Source: Chitinophaga polysaccharea
GTDB taxonomy: Bacteria; Bacteroidota; Bacteroidia; Chitinophagales; Chitinophagaceae
Length of the DNA stretch: 64,000 nucleotides
Direction: 5' to 3'
Assembly (NCBI RefSeq): GCF_007829335.1
Contig: NZ_VIWO01000005.1
Span: 496,001-560,000 of the forward strand
Below are positions 8,809 to 18,692 of the stretch, piece by piece (within the stretch, counting starts at the first letter, position 1; each line of letters starts with the position of its first letter). The notes under the pieces are model-generated. The model saw only the letters and a list, made by a program, of their open reading frames with translations, searched no databases and was not told where the DNA came from. Position numbers and translations under genes: made by a program.

Positions 8809-11244
8809 TTAATACCGGCCTGTCCGTCTCCGCTCCGGGCGTGTTGGCTGTTCCTCCGGTATTTTTTCCTCCTTACTTTTAGGCCCTTTGCCAAACCGCC
8901 AGCTAAACGCGACCGCAACAGATCGATTGTAATAATAGGTAGTCGACTGTTGATGAAAGGCAGGGGCAGTGGCCATACTACGCTGCCGGAGGTTACGCTG
9001 AAAAGGATTCACGAATGACAACGTAATACTGCCCCGCTTTTGCAGCACTTCTTTTTGAACAGCCATACGGTAGGTATAGTCCGATGTATTTTTGCCTTGT
9101 AGTGTTATAAACCCATTGTTATAGTCGCCGGATAACTCGAACGTATACCCGCTGGGAATAGTATAGGAAGTGTTGACATTAAAAGCGTGAAAGAAGCCGC
9201 TGTTGGCAATCTGCAAGGCATTGCTCTTAAACCATACCTGGTATAGCTCTAGTCCTCCGTTGATCGTCCAGTTATCATTGAGCTGGGTATACGCATTGAT
9301 ATTTGCGCCCAATCGTTTGTTAGCGGCAATATTTTGGGGTAACGCCCGCGAAATACCGTTGCTGTCAACGGCTAAAAGCGATTCAATTGAATTAGAACTG
9401 AAGTTAAAGTAAACGCTGCTGACCAGGTTAAGGCCGGAAGGCGCATTGTAAATGTGAGAAGCCTCCAGCATCCGTGTAAGCTCCGGGCGTAAACGGGGAT
9501 TGCCCATGGTCAGGTTACGGGGATCGCTGGCATCTATATAGGGATTGAGGTCCCAGATGAAAGGCCGGTGAATGCGTTCAGTATAGCTGAACTTGAGCTC
9601 ATGTGCTTCATCGACTTTTTTTGCGATTAACAGGTTAGGAACGAGGTTACTGAAGTTTGTTCCAAACGAAGGTTTGGTACCTTTGAATACAGCGTTTATC
9701 CGCGTATACTCATAGCGGGCGCCCAGGCGAAAACGCCAGTTGTTTTTCGTTTCCAGCTCCGTGCTCACATAGGAGGCAAAAACATCCTGGAAGTAAGCCA
9801 TCGAGTCGCTACGCCCGGGGTCCTGCTTCAAGTCCCCGCTACCGCGATTATTCATATTATTGTAAACGGCAAAGTTGCTGGTAGCATCATTTTTGCTCCA
9901 ACGTATACCCATTTCTACAAAACTGCTCCCCGCTTTATTAAAAGGCTGCGTATAATCAGCCTGGAAGCTGTAATCCTTACTCCTTCCCGCGTTGGGGCTC
10001 ACTTCCCGGAAGAAATGGGTACCGTCAGGCATAAATTGATCTGTCAGGTAACTGGAATGGTCTACAGAATGGCTAAGATTTCCTAACAGCTGCAACGATT
10101 GCTTTTTGCGTTTAAGCCGTTTCTGGTAATTTAATGAAAGATCAATATAATGAAAGCGTGCCCGTTGATCTGAGCTTTGATTATAGAGCAACGGAATGTT
10201 CGCATCTCTATAATCGTTATACAAATTGCTGCGTACCGGCCATTGGTCATGCCAATAAGAAAGCGTAGTACCGAGTTTCTGCGTTGAATCAGGCCGGTAT
10301 TCCATACCCATTTCCAGGCTGGCTCCTTTTGTCCGTTGCCGGCTATCAGCTCGTTGCATCAGGCTGCCCACTGGCTGTCCCTTGTAAAATGATGCCCTGT
10401 TTAGCTCATTCTCTTTTTGCGTTTGCTCAAACATACCGCTCCCCATGAAGTTAAAGTCCAACTTAGCGCCCGACATATTCAGGCCAAGACTGGCAGACTG
10501 CTCCCGATTTCCCATGCTTACATCAATCGTACCGGAGGTACTCTTTAGCTTCTCCTTCGTAATGATATTAATCACCCCCGCCGCTCCTTCTGCTTCATAC
10601 CTCGCCGAGGGTGCCGTAATTACCTCAATAGATAATATAGCGCTGGCGGGGATCATCTTCAAGGCTTCCTTCAGGTTTTTGGCAAGCATGCCAGACGGCA
10701 TACCATTCAGCAAAATTTTAATGTTTGAATTTCCCCGGAGATTGACGGCGCCATCGGCGCTGACAGTTACCATGGGCGCCTTCCGCAGCACATCTGTTGC
10801 CGACCCGCTTTTATTACCAATATCAGCGGCCGCATTATATACTAACTTATCTCCTGTGCTTTGTATCAAAGGCCTACGCTTCTTCACTTCAATCACCTGC
10901 AACTGCTGGCTTTGCCTTACCAGGGTAAATTTAACGATGTCTCCTGTGGATGCCTTCACGTCTATCGTTCCATAACCGGTATGTGAAATCGTCAAAAAAT
11001 AAATACCTTTTTCCGGCACTGCTAAATTAAATGCACCCGTAGCATCTGTCAACGTAGTTTTGATAACGGCCTTATCTTTATCCTTCAGGAGGATGGTAGC
11101 CAGTTCCAGCGTTTTTTTATCAAAGGTATCTGAGACTACTCCTCTTATTTTGAAAGAAACTGTACTACCGGGCATAATGGATTGTGAATGCACTGGCAAA
11201 GAAGCGATGATTAAAAATAAAATAGCGGCAAATTTACCTGGCAT
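8809..11244 (-). CDS. TonB-dependent receptor-like outer-membrane beta-barrel protein
   Basis: This is an outer-membrane protein of the CarboxypepD_reg plus plug plus OMP_b-brl_3 type, 811 residues from the chosen start. The signal peptide is MPGKFAAILFLIIASLPVHS. A carboxypeptidase regulatory-like domain covers about 30-105 (GAFNLAVPEKGIYFLTISHTG). A degenerate plug covers about 120-220 (LRKAPMVTVSADGAVNLRGN, then NIKILLNGMPSGM), and a C-terminal barrel follows. The longer open frame to 11334 adds a leader that is not signal-like. No SusD partner is present. The gene is divergent from a LytS-type kinase, whose product might control it. Receptors of this type in Bacteroidota are often poorly characterised; ligand unknown. 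Confidence 0.85.
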   Translation of the reverse strand: MPGKFAAILFLIIASLPVHSQSIMPGSTVSFKIRGVVSDTFDKKTLELATILLKDKDKAVIKTTLTDATGAFNLAVPEKGIYFLTISHTGYGTIDVKASTGDIVKFTLVRQSQQLQVIEVKKRRPLIQSTGDKLVYNAAADIGNKSGSATDVLRKAPMVTVSADGAVNLRGNSNIKILLNGMPSGMLAKNLKEALKMIPASAILSIEVITAPSARYEAEGAAGVINIITKEKLKSTSGTIDVSMGNREQSASLGLNMSGAKLDFNFMGSGMFEQTQKENELNRASFYKGQPVGSLMQRADSRQRTKGASLEMGMEYRPDSTQKLGTTLSYWHDQWPVRSNLYNDYRDANIPLLYNQSSDQRARFHYIDLSLNYQKRLKRKKQSLQLLGNLSHSVDHSSYLTDQFMPDGTHFFREVSPNAGRSKDYSFQADYTQPFNKAGSSFVEMGIRWSKNDATSNFAVYNNMNNRGSGDLKQDPGRSDSMAYFQDVFASYVSTELETKNNWRFRLGARYEYTRINAVFKGTKPSFGTNFSNLVPNLLIAKKVDEAHELKFSYTERIHRPFIWDLNPYIDASDPRNLTMGNPRLRPELTRMLEASHIYNAPSGLNLVSSVYFNFSSNSIESLLAVDSNGISRALPQNIAANKRLGANINAYTQLNDNWTINGGLELYQVWFKSNALQIANSGFFHAFNVNTSYTIPSGYTFELSGDYNNGFITLQGKNTSDYTYRMAVQKEVLQKRGSITLSFVNPFQRNLRQRSMATAPAFHQQSTTYYYNRSVAVAFSWRFGKGPKSKEEKIPEEQPTRPERRRTGRY

Positions 11245-11428
11245 CTGATAGCTCAATTTTAATATTGACGTATATAATTTTATTCGGCACAAAAGAAAAT
11301 GTTTATTTTCCCACCGGGAAATGAGAATGAGCAAAGCCTATATTTTAATGACGAACGTCCTTCATCATTTAAATTTTCTGCATACCTGCAAAAACGGGAC
11401 ATTGGTGGTACTGGAAATACAATAGAAG

Positions 11429-12451
11429 ATGATAGTTATGACAAATTGGTTCAAAAAGCGTTACCTACAGGAGATTGGGATATTTATCGCCATGTTTATC
11501 CTGACAATGGTGAATCAATTTTTTCAGCTGGATTCATTCACCGCAGTTTTCAAGGGACTCGTTTTTTTTATCATCATATATGCGTTGGCGCAGCTGCATT
11601 GGCATTTTATTTTCCCATTGTTCTGGAACAGGAAATATGGGAAATATGCGTTGATCTCCTTTGGGGCCTTGCTCCTGGGGACCTTGATATTATGGCCTGT
11701 AGATTTCTTTTGGGTGGAACCCGGCATACTCCCGCAGGAGAATATACTGTATGTTTTATTGTACTATTTTGTTATTAATATTGCCAGCGTAAGTACCATC
11801 ATGTTTTTATTCCTGGTGAGGCAGCATGCCTCGCAGATCAGGAAGAGGACGGAAGACAAGCTATTACTGGCTGAAATGAATATAAGGCTATTACATGCGC
11901 AGTTGAATCCTCACTTTCTTTTCAACATGTTTAACAATCTTTATGGTGTAAGCCTGACCGAACCCGATCGGGTTCCCCAACTGATCTTAAAATTATCCCA
12001 GCTTATGCGATACCAGCTGGAAGACGGCCGAAAGCCACAGGTGAAGCTCCAGGAAGAGATTTCCTTCATAGAAAATTATATCGTCATAGAAAAAGAGCGG
12101 GTGGGAACGCGTTGTGAAATTACCTTTGCGGTGCATGCCCGGCAGCCGGACCTCGAAAAGATAACTATCGCGCCGTTAATCCTTATTACGCTGATAGAAA
12201 ATGCTTTTAAACATAGTACTACCGCCTCCGGGCAATCGTTTGTGCATATCAATATCCAATTAAATGGCAGTACGCTGACAGTAGCCATTGCCAACTCATT
12301 AGGGGATCTTTCCCTTAAAAGTGGCTCTACCGGTATCGGTCTTGCCACCATCCGGGAGCGTTTGGAACTATTGTATGCCGGAAAGTATCATTTGGATATT
12401 TCCCCGGATGAAAGTGAATTCAAGGTCGTTTTAAAAATGCAATTAAATTAG
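11429..12451 (+). CDS. LytS/YehU-family sensor histidine kinase
   Basis: This is an inner-membrane sensor kinase of the His_kinase (PF06580-type) group. Four membrane segments are visible at about 15-33, 40-64, 73-94 and 105-130. The phospho-acceptor region HAQLNPHFLFNMFNNLYG has the conserved His162. The ATP-binding N box is LIENAFKHS (Asn258), and a G box STGIGLATIRERL lies near 295-310. There is no periplasmic sensor domain, so the signal is probably sensed within the membrane. The start could also be ATG 11438. It lies 9 bp upstream of a LytTR regulator and divergent from an outer-membrane receptor gene. The pair forms a two-component system whose signal is unknown. Confidence 0.92.
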   Translation: MIVMTNWFKKRYLQEIGIFIAMFILTMVNQFFQLDSFTAVFKGLVFFIIIYALAQLHWHFIFPLFWNRKYGKYALISFGALLLGTLILWPVDFFWVEPGILPQENILYVLLYYFVINIASVSTIMFLFLVRQHASQIRKRTEDKLLLAEMNIRLLHAQLNPHFLFNMFNNLYGVSLTEPDRVPQLILKLSQLMRYQLEDGRKPQVKLQEEISFIENYIVIEKERVGTRCEITFAVHARQPDLEKITIAPLILITLIENAFKHSTTASGQSFVHINIQLNGSTLTVAIANSLGDLSLKSGSTGIGLATIRERLELLYAGKYHLDISPDESEFKVVLKMQLN

Positions 12452-12460
12452 TAGTCGCCG

Positions 12461-13183
12461 ATGGAATCATTACGCTGTATCGTAGTGGACGATGAAGAAG
12501 GAGCGCACCGGGTGCTTGACCACTATATTAAAGGAACCAGCAGCCTGGTATTGGTGGGTAACTTCTACAATGCCGTGAGTGCCATGGACTTCATGTTTAA
12601 GCACCCTGTTGATTTACTCTTCCTGGATATTAACATGCCGGGCATCTCCGGACTCGATATGCTGGAAGCCATGTCCAATCCACCACTGGTGGTATTAACT
12701 ACGGCTTATACCCAGTATGCACTCACAGGGTATAAATACCGGGTAGTCGATTACCTGGTGAAACCTTTTGAGATAGCCAAATTCATGGCCGCAGTAGATA
12801 ATGTGTTCGCCCGTTTCAAACCTCCTGTTGCCCGTCATACAGGTATTCCCCTACCACAAACATCCGACATCTCCTTAACATTAAAGGTCGATACAGGTAT
12901 CGTCAGGATAATGACCAGTGATATTACCTATATTCAAAGCTATGGCAACTACGTGAAGGTATTTACAAAGGATAAAATGTACCTGAGTGCCTCCACTACC
13001 GGCGAAATAGAACAACAGCTGGATAAACGTCATTTCAAGCGCATACACCGTTCGTATATTGTAGCGCTTTCAAAAATACAATCCCTCGAAGGCGCACAGG
13101 TGCTGCTGGAAAACGGTTTGACGTTGCCTGTTGGCAAGACTTACAAACGTGAAATATGGGAGTACTTTACCAATAAAGGCTAA
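12461..13183 (+). CDS. LytTR-family response regulator
   Basis: This is the cytoplasmic partner of the kinase just upstream. The receiver domain spans about 1-120, with the acidic pair Asp10/Asp11, phospho-acceptor Asp56 (LFLDINMPG) and the conserved Lys in DYLVKPF. A LytTR DNA-binding domain covers about 140-240 (DITYIQSYGNYVKVFT, RIHRSYIVALSKI). The length of 240 residues is standard. It likely regulates a nearby envelope gene, for example the divergent receptor at 8.8-11.2 kb; that link is inferred from position only. Confidence 0.93.
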   Translation: MESLRCIVVDDEEGAHRVLDHYIKGTSSLVLVGNFYNAVSAMDFMFKHPVDLLFLDINMPGISGLDMLEAMSNPPLVVLTTAYTQYALTGYKYRVVDYLVKPFEIAKFMAAVDNVFARFKPPVARHTGIPLPQTSDISLTLKVDTGIVRIMTSDITYIQSYGNYVKVFTKDKMYLSASTTGEIEQQLDKRHFKRIHRSYIVALSKIQSLEGAQVLLENGLTLPVGKTYKREIWEYFTNKG

Positions 13184-13368
13184 GCTCATTATATTACCTA
13201 CCCCTGCGTTACCATCTCCCTATCCTCCTCTCCATTTAAAAGAGAATAGAGGGAAATCAACCACGACGCGTTTATAGATTACCAGGATGGAATTTTTTGA
13301 ATAAAATTTCCATATACCTGTAGCGGGAAACACATGCGTATTAAGTATCATATTTATAAAATCCATTT

Positions 13369-13887
13369 GTGAGTACAGATGACCTTTACAAACAGTTCCA
13401 ACTAGTATTCGAACAGTATTATAACCCGCTTTGCAAATACGCCTCGAGCTTCATCAAGGAAAAGGAGGCGTGTGAAGATATCGTGCAGGATGTTTTCGTG
13501 AAGATATGGGAAAACCGCAGAGACATCTTAGTGGTAGAAGGTGTAAAATTTTATCTTTTCACCGCTGTTCGCAATAACTGCCTGACCCACCTGCATCGTG
13601 GGCAGCGCAGGCCTGTGTACAGTCTGACCGACATGGATATAGAAGAAGATACCTGGCCGGTAAGCACAGAACCAGACGAAGGTGAGCTGGTAAACTATAA
13701 AGCATTGTTAGGAAAGGGAATTGACCAGCTTCCCACCAAATGCAAGGAAATATTTCTATTAAGCCGCCTGGGAAATTTCAGCAACCAGGAGGTGGCCGAC
13801 AACCTGGGTATCTCCATTAAAACGGTGAATAACCAGCTTTGGAAAGCACTGAAATTCCTGAGAAATTTCGTTAAGAGTACCCTATAA
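13369..13887 (+). CDS. ECF-type RNA polymerase sigma factor
   Basis: This is a 172-residue ECF sigma factor of the Bacteroidota expansion type. Region 2 is at about 10-75 (FEQYYNPLCKYASSFIKEKE, EDIVQDVFVKIWENR). Region 4 is at about 115-165 (LPTKCKEIFLLSRLGNFSNQ and VADNLGISIKTVNNQLWKAL). It starts with GTG at 13369. The fecR gene follows after 77 bp, and an STN-containing TonB receptor lies downstream. This is a complete FecI/FecR/FecA-like trans-envelope signalling module, in which the receptor's STN domain should signal through FecR to free this sigma factor. Confidence 0.93.
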   Translation: MSTDDLYKQFQLVFEQYYNPLCKYASSFIKEKEACEDIVQDVFVKIWENRRDILVVEGVKFYLFTAVRNNCLTHLHRGQRRPVYSLTDMDIEEDTWPVSTEPDEGELVNYKALLGKGIDQLPTKCKEIFLLSRLGNFSNQEVADNLGISIKTVNNQLWKALKFLRNFVKSTL

Positions 13888-13964
13888 ACCGTCTTTAAAT
13901 TATTTTTTCCTGTCTGTAGGAATTTCACAAATAATTATGTTTTAGTAAATGGGAGAAGAAAACA

Positions 13965-14954
13965 ATGGAACAATTACCTGACCATATAAAAAAACTACTG
14001 CTCAGAAAGCTGCATGGCATATCCGCCAAAGCCGATGACAAAATAATTGCCGACTGGGCATCGCAGGACCCTGCCTATGAAGAGGAAATTGCGCAGCTGA
14101 CTACCACCTGGCGGATGGCAGACGAATGGCTGGAAGAAAAAGAATTTGATACAAATAGCGCATGGTCAAAAATAGACCAACGAATTGCACTGGCTACGGA
14201 GAAAAAAAATGACACGACCAACACCGTTTTCTGGATGAATACGTTCCTGAAAACACTAGTGGCAGCGGCTATTGTAGCAGGCTTCATTTTCGGTGGCTGG
14301 TGGTGGTATAACAAACGGCAGGAGTCCTTTACCATCATTACCGCTGCCGCTGATCAACAGGTAACACTGTCCGAAGGCACCACGGTATGGCTACGGAAAG
14401 GCGCTACTATCCGGTTTCCCAAAATATTTAAGGCTGATGAGCGGAAAATATATCTTTCGGGTGAGGCATATTTTGATGTAAAAACAATCATACAGCAGCC
14501 ATTCCGTATCGAAACAGGGAAAGGGCTGATCACGGTACTCGGTACCTCCTTCCTGGTAAATGCAGGGCGTCGGCAGGAAAGAGTGGCCGTCGTTACCGGT
14601 AAGGTATTGTTTGCAGATAAAGATCATCCACAAAAAAAGTGTACGTTATCTGCCAATGAAGAAGCCATCTTCACAGGAGAAACATTTGAAAGAAAAACAT
14701 TTACCAGCTCCCCGCTGCGATGGCAACAGGAAGAATTAAGTTTCAGGAGTACCTCCTTAAAAGAGGTGATCCAAACACTAGCTATTTTTTATAATCATCC
14801 TGTTAAAATTGATAGCACACAGACGCCGGGGGCCGGCGAAATATCTATCACCGCCAGCTTTGGAAAGGAATCGTTATCTCAGGCAGTAGATGAAATAGCA
14901 AAATTAACAGGACTTCATTACCGACAACAACAAGACACCCTTATTCTGTACTAA
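13965..14954 (+). CDS. FecR-family anti-sigma factor
   Basis: This is an anti-sigma factor of 329 residues. The cytoplasmic N-terminus (about 1-80) precedes one membrane segment at about 86-106 (LVAAAIVAGFIFGGWWW). The periplasmic FecR domain follows, with VTLSEGTTVWLRKGATIRFP and YLSGEAYFDV motifs. The C-terminus (about 260-329) resembles DUF4974 (FRSTSLKEVIQTLAIFYNHP). It lies between an ECF sigma gene and an STN-type receptor, so it should relay ligand status from that receptor to the sigma factor. Confidence 0.92.
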   Translation: MEQLPDHIKKLLLRKLHGISAKADDKIIADWASQDPAYEEEIAQLTTTWRMADEWLEEKEFDTNSAWSKIDQRIALATEKKNDTTNTVFWMNTFLKTLVAAAIVAGFIFGGWWWYNKRQESFTIITAAADQQVTLSEGTTVWLRKGATIRFPKIFKADERKIYLSGEAYFDVKTIIQQPFRIETGKGLITVLGTSFLVNAGRRQERVAVVTGKVLFADKDHPQKKCTLSANEEAIFTGETFERKTFTSSPLRWQQEELSFRSTSLKEVIQTLAIFYNHPVKIDSTQTPGAGEISITASFGKESLSQAVDEIAKLTGLHYRQQQDTLILY

Positions 14955-15068
14955 CTTTTTATTTGACTTATTGTAAGGAATTTTCAGCATAGCAAGTACA
15001 CGCACATTTGCGGCCGGCGGTCGTTACGGCATTTCTATTTCAACAGCTATCATGCCGTCGGCCTTCTT

Positions 15069-17618
15069 ATGTCCGTGATACTGCCTTGCACTGCATTGAG
15101 CACGCACGCCCAGCAATCCCTTACAAAGAAAACATTTGTGTGCCATGCTGCCACCGGTAGCATTCCTTCCCTATTATCGAAAATAAGCAGCTATAGCGGT
15201 ACGGTGATCGAGTATTCTACCAACTACCTCACCACCGATAGTAGCTATGCTATTGCCGATGGCAACATCATGCTGGGCACTGTACTCCATAAGCTGCTGA
15301 GTGGACAGCCAGTAACGATAGAAGAAATAAACAACAAGATCATTCTTCTGCCCGAAAAAAAATTACCTGAACGGTATCCCCTCTATGGCTTTACGATGGA
15401 AGAAGGCAGCCTGGAACCATTGGCCTACGCCACTGTACAGGACCTGGCATCCGGTCAGGTCTGCCAGGCCAACAGGTTTGGGTATTACAACCTGATGTTA
15501 TCACCGGGCAAGCATTACCTGGAAGTAAAACACAGCAGCCTGCCTCCTAAAATAATCACCATCCTGCTGGAGGCATCCACCCAAAAAAACCTGGTAATCT
15601 CCCCGGTTAAACTGCCGGAAGTAAAAATTGATGCAGGCAATATCCTGCAACCCGATGGCGGCTCCCGGATGGATAAATACCAAACAGACGCCTATAACAA
15701 TTTCCTGGGAGAAACAGATCCGGTCAGATCCCTGTACTTGTTGCCCGGCAATGTGGAAACGCAGGAAACTACCGGGAAACTGGTGGTCAGGGGAGGCGAT
15801 CCGGATCAGAGCATTTTCCTGCTGGATGGCAACCAGGTATATAATCCCAGTCACCTGCTGGGTGAAATTTCCATTGTCAACAGTACCCTGGTTAAATCAA
15901 TCCGGCAGTATAAAAATGATTTTCCCAGCCGTTTCGATGGCGCAATCTCTTCTATCACGGAAGTGAATACCCGTGATGGCAACATGGATAAATGGACGGG
16001 AGAAGCCAATGCCGGACTGCTGGCTGGCGCCATGTCCGTAGAAGGGCCGTTACGAAAGCACACGACCGCTATGATGTTTTCCATGCGCCACAGCTGGTCC
16101 AATCCCCTGTTAAATATCCTGGATGATAACTACCGGCTGCGGTTTTATGACATCCATTTTAAGTTAACACATCTCCTGGATGCAAATAATAAATTGATGT
16201 TTACCGGTTACCTGGGTAAAGATCACCTGAATCTGGACCGCCCGGATTATCAGCGTTTGCAGGCCTGGGGTAACCGACTGGGAACGCTTAACTGGATTCA
16301 TTTACTCGGCGCCCGCTCATTTGTGAGCACCACGGTAAACGCCAGCAACTATCGCAATCTCGCCGGCATTAAGTTCGCCTTATTCAATGACTCTACCCGG
16401 GAAGCCGAAGATAGTAAAGCATTTAACAACTATGCATCCATTGACAAACTGGAAGCAAAAACCCAGTTTGAATACAACGCATTGCCTAGTGTCCGGTTCC
16501 GGTTTGGCGTCCGATACGCCCATACCACCATCAAGCCTTTCAATACCAGCATCTCGCCGGAATTCCTGGAGGAGGTTGATTATTATCAGCCGATGCAACC
16601 ACTTCGCTTCGGCGAGTTTGCCCTTTACGCTGAAAATGAATGGCGCATTGGGTCCAACCTGTTAATCCGGCCGGGGCTGAATTATGCCACGTACAAATTC
16701 CGTGACTATACCCACCGTTCCCTGCAACCCCGGCTATTTGCCGCATGGCGGGTTAATAAGGACCAGCAGTTTACTTTTTCGTACGCCCGCATGGTGCAAT
16801 ACCTCCACCAGGTAACCACGCCGTTTTTGGGCATCAACAGCGAGTTTTGGGTACCCAGTACCGGGTTACTGCGTCCTGTGGAAAGCCATATGGTCAACCT
16901 GGGATACAATTTCAATGATAAAAAAGGGCTGTTCCTCTCTGCAGATGTCTATTACAAGGTGATGAGAAATAATACCAACTTCGCAGAAAAGGGAAATATT
17001 TTCTATGATGAAGACACCTGGGAAACAGATATCCTTGCCGGGAAAGGCTGGAGCTACGGGCTGGAACTACTGTCGAGGAAACAAATCAACAAATGGCAGT
17101 TCCAGTTCTCTTATGCCCTTACGTGGAGCGAAAGACAATTTCCGGGTATTAACGAAGGAAAAAAATATCCCTTCCGCTATGACCGGCGACATAATTTAAA
17201 TGCCACCATCAACTATAGTCCGCTTAAAAACTGGGAGCTGGGGCTGGTATGGTATTTCAGCTCTGGCGATGCTGAATTCCTGCCCCCTGGAACAAATGAA
17301 GACTTTGATACCCCCACGCCCGTGAACCCCAGCAATAAAGAACCCGACAATAATAATCCTTTTGTATTTGACAGAAGCGGGTACCGGTTCAAACGACTAC
17401 CACCCTATCATCGGCTGAATTTTAACACCAGCTTCTCTTTCCCTACCGGTAAGCAACTTACACACAAGGTATCTGCGGGCCTTTACAATGCCTACCAGGC
17501 ACGTAACAAATATATCCCCGATGTTTGGAACCTGGAAAATAGTGGCTACAATACTACCTTATCGGGAAACCGTTTATTTGATCTCACCTTCTATTTGTCC
17601 TATACGCTTAAATTCTAA
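15069..17618 (+). CDS. TonB-dependent receptor with N-terminal STN signalling domain
   Basis: This is an outer-membrane receptor of about 849 residues without a SusD partner. A secretin/TonB short N-terminal (STN) domain covers about 20-95 (TGSIPSLLSKISSYSGTVIE, MLGTVLHKLLSGQPVTIEE). A carboxypeptidase regulatory-like segment follows (about 105-175), then a plug with GKLVVRGGDPDQSIFLLDGN and a barrel ending in an aromatic-rich strand (LTFYLSYTLKF). ATG 15069 leaves a signal peptide without a basic n-region. The frame is open upstream to 14967 and codes for a basic stretch, so the true start may be a non-ATG codon further upstream. Together with the two genes before it, it forms a FecIRA-like cell-surface signalling unit. 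Ligand unknown. Confidence 0.85.
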   Translation: MSVILPCTALSTHAQQSLTKKTFVCHAATGSIPSLLSKISSYSGTVIEYSTNYLTTDSSYAIADGNIMLGTVLHKLLSGQPVTIEEINNKIILLPEKKLPERYPLYGFTMEEGSLEPLAYATVQDLASGQVCQANRFGYYNLMLSPGKHYLEVKHSSLPPKIITILLEASTQKNLVISPVKLPEVKIDAGNILQPDGGSRMDKYQTDAYNNFLGETDPVRSLYLLPGNVETQETTGKLVVRGGDPDQSIFLLDGNQVYNPSHLLGEISIVNSTLVKSIRQYKNDFPSRFDGAISSITEVNTRDGNMDKWTGEANAGLLAGAMSVEGPLRKHTTAMMFSMRHSWSNPLLNILDDNYRLRFYDIHFKLTHLLDANNKLMFTGYLGKDHLNLDRPDYQRLQAWGNRLGTLNWIHLLGARSFVSTTVNASNYRNLAGIKFALFNDSTREAEDSKAFNNYASIDKLEAKTQFEYNALPSVRFRFGVRYAHTTIKPFNTSISPEFLEEVDYYQPMQPLRFGEFALYAENEWRIGSNLLIRPGLNYATYKFRDYTHRSLQPRLFAAWRVNKDQQFTFSYARMVQYLHQVTTPFLGINSEFWVPSTGLLRPVESHMVNLGYNFNDKKGLFLSADVYYKVMRNNTNFAEKGNIFYDEDTWETDILAGKGWSYGLELLSRKQINKWQFQFSYALTWSERQFPGINEGKKYPFRYDRRHNLNATINYSPLKNWELGLVWYFSSGDAEFLPPGTNEDFDTPTPVNPSNKEPDNNNPFVFDRSGYRFKRLPPYHRLNFNTSFSFPTGKQLTHKVSAGLYNAYQARNKYIPDVWNLENSGYNTTLSGNRLFDLTFYLSYTLKF

Positions 17619-17728
17619 CTTTTTTTTCCTCCGCGTAGGAAGTTTCCACTTTTTGGTGTTTTCATGACAGATATGGTTATGTTGACCCCAAATGTAACTT
17701 TTGGCTCATATCATACCTACAATTAACC

Positions 17729-17751
17729 GGAGGCGCTGTAATAGCGCCTCC
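17729..17751 (+). terminator. Hairpin, likely terminator after the STN receptor
   Basis: A 9-bp stem (GGAGGCGCT / AGCGCCTCC) with a GTAAT loop lies 110 bp after the receptor stop. The downstream tract is T/C-rich but has no strong T run, so termination is plausible rather than certain. The rest of the 296-bp gap to 17915 shows nothing else clear. Confidence 0.5.
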
Positions 17752-17914
17752 TATTCTCATTTCCATAAGATCCGGGATGCTTATAAAATAAAATGTTAAA
17801 GATCCTGTGTGCACTCACAAAAGATAGGAAGATCATACTACTTCCTGTTTATAAATCGTGTAGTCCATCAACATAATAACCGCATGATACATTTATCAGC
17901 AAACTAAAAATTAA

Positions 17915-18652
17915 ATGAAAATGAGAAAAACAACAAACGCACTAAAAGTAGCATCTGTATGTGTATTAGCTGGCCTATCGATAGCCGCCTGCAAAAAGAA
18001 ATCAGATAACACCCCGGATGTAGCAGTAGCTTATTTGCAGGTGATACACGCCTCTCCTAAAACAGCAGAAGTAATGGTCAATGTAAACGAAAAGAAAACA
18101 CAGCAAAAAGTACAATACCTGACTGCGCCAAAACCATATACCATGCTGCAACCAGGCAAAGACCTTCCTGTTAAACTAACCCTGGGAAACGATGTGGTAG
18201 CGGAAAGTAAGTTTACTTTCGAAAATGCGGTGAGCTATAGCTTGTTCATATATGATACACTCAAGAATAACAAAGTAAAATTCATTGTGCTCAAAGACAT
18301 GGTTAGCAACCCCGGCGCCGCTAAAACAAATGTCCGTTTCCTGCACCTCTCACCCAATACTACGCCGGTAGATATTGATGTATTCAAGGATAAAGACAGC
18401 ACCAGGCTGGTAAAAGCCACTGCTTACATTGGCAATAATCCGGACGCCGCTGCGCTTTCCATGTTCAAAACCATTGCTGCCGGTACGTACCGGGTAAAAG
18501 TGAAAACCCAGGTAGGTACCGGGACTGTGACTCTGCTGGATATCCCTTCACTTCAGCTAGATGGGAAGAAAACAGTCACTTTATTTCTGAAAGGCCTCAC
18601 TGGCGGTAAAGCAGATGCTGCTACCGGTTTACAACTATGGCTGCATAGATAA
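17915..18652 (+). CDS. DUF4397-like lipoprotein
   Basis: This is a predicted envelope lipoprotein of 245 residues. A lipoprotein signal peptide ends at Cys26 (GLSIAAC then KKK). The rest is beta-rich, with two similar units that each begin with a strand followed by HASP or HLSP (YLQVIHASPKTAEVMVNVN and VRFLHLSPNTTPVDIDVF). This is the pattern of DUF4397 domains. The gene precedes a metal-efflux operon by 40 bp and could be co-transcribed with it, but no metal-binding motif rich in Cys, His or Met is seen. Function unknown. Confidence 0.75.
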   Translation: MKMRKTTNALKVASVCVLAGLSIAACKKKSDNTPDVAVAYLQVIHASPKTAEVMVNVNEKKTQQKVQYLTAPKPYTMLQPGKDLPVKLTLGNDVVAESKFTFENAVSYSLFIYDTLKNNKVKFIVLKDMVSNPGAAKTNVRFLHLSPNTTPVDIDVFKDKDSTRLVKATAYIGNNPDAAALSMFKTIAAGTYRVKVKTQVGTGTVTLLDIPSLQLDGKKTVTLFLKGLTGGKADAATGLQLWLHR

Positions 18653-18692
18653 AAGCCCGGCACCCGCACTCATGACTCTTAACAATGGCACA

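Noticed and set aside
11299-11778. A 159-residue open frame overlapping the start of the LytS-type kinase
   Set aside because: It overlaps the clearly coding kinase frame, and its sequence has no domain or signal.
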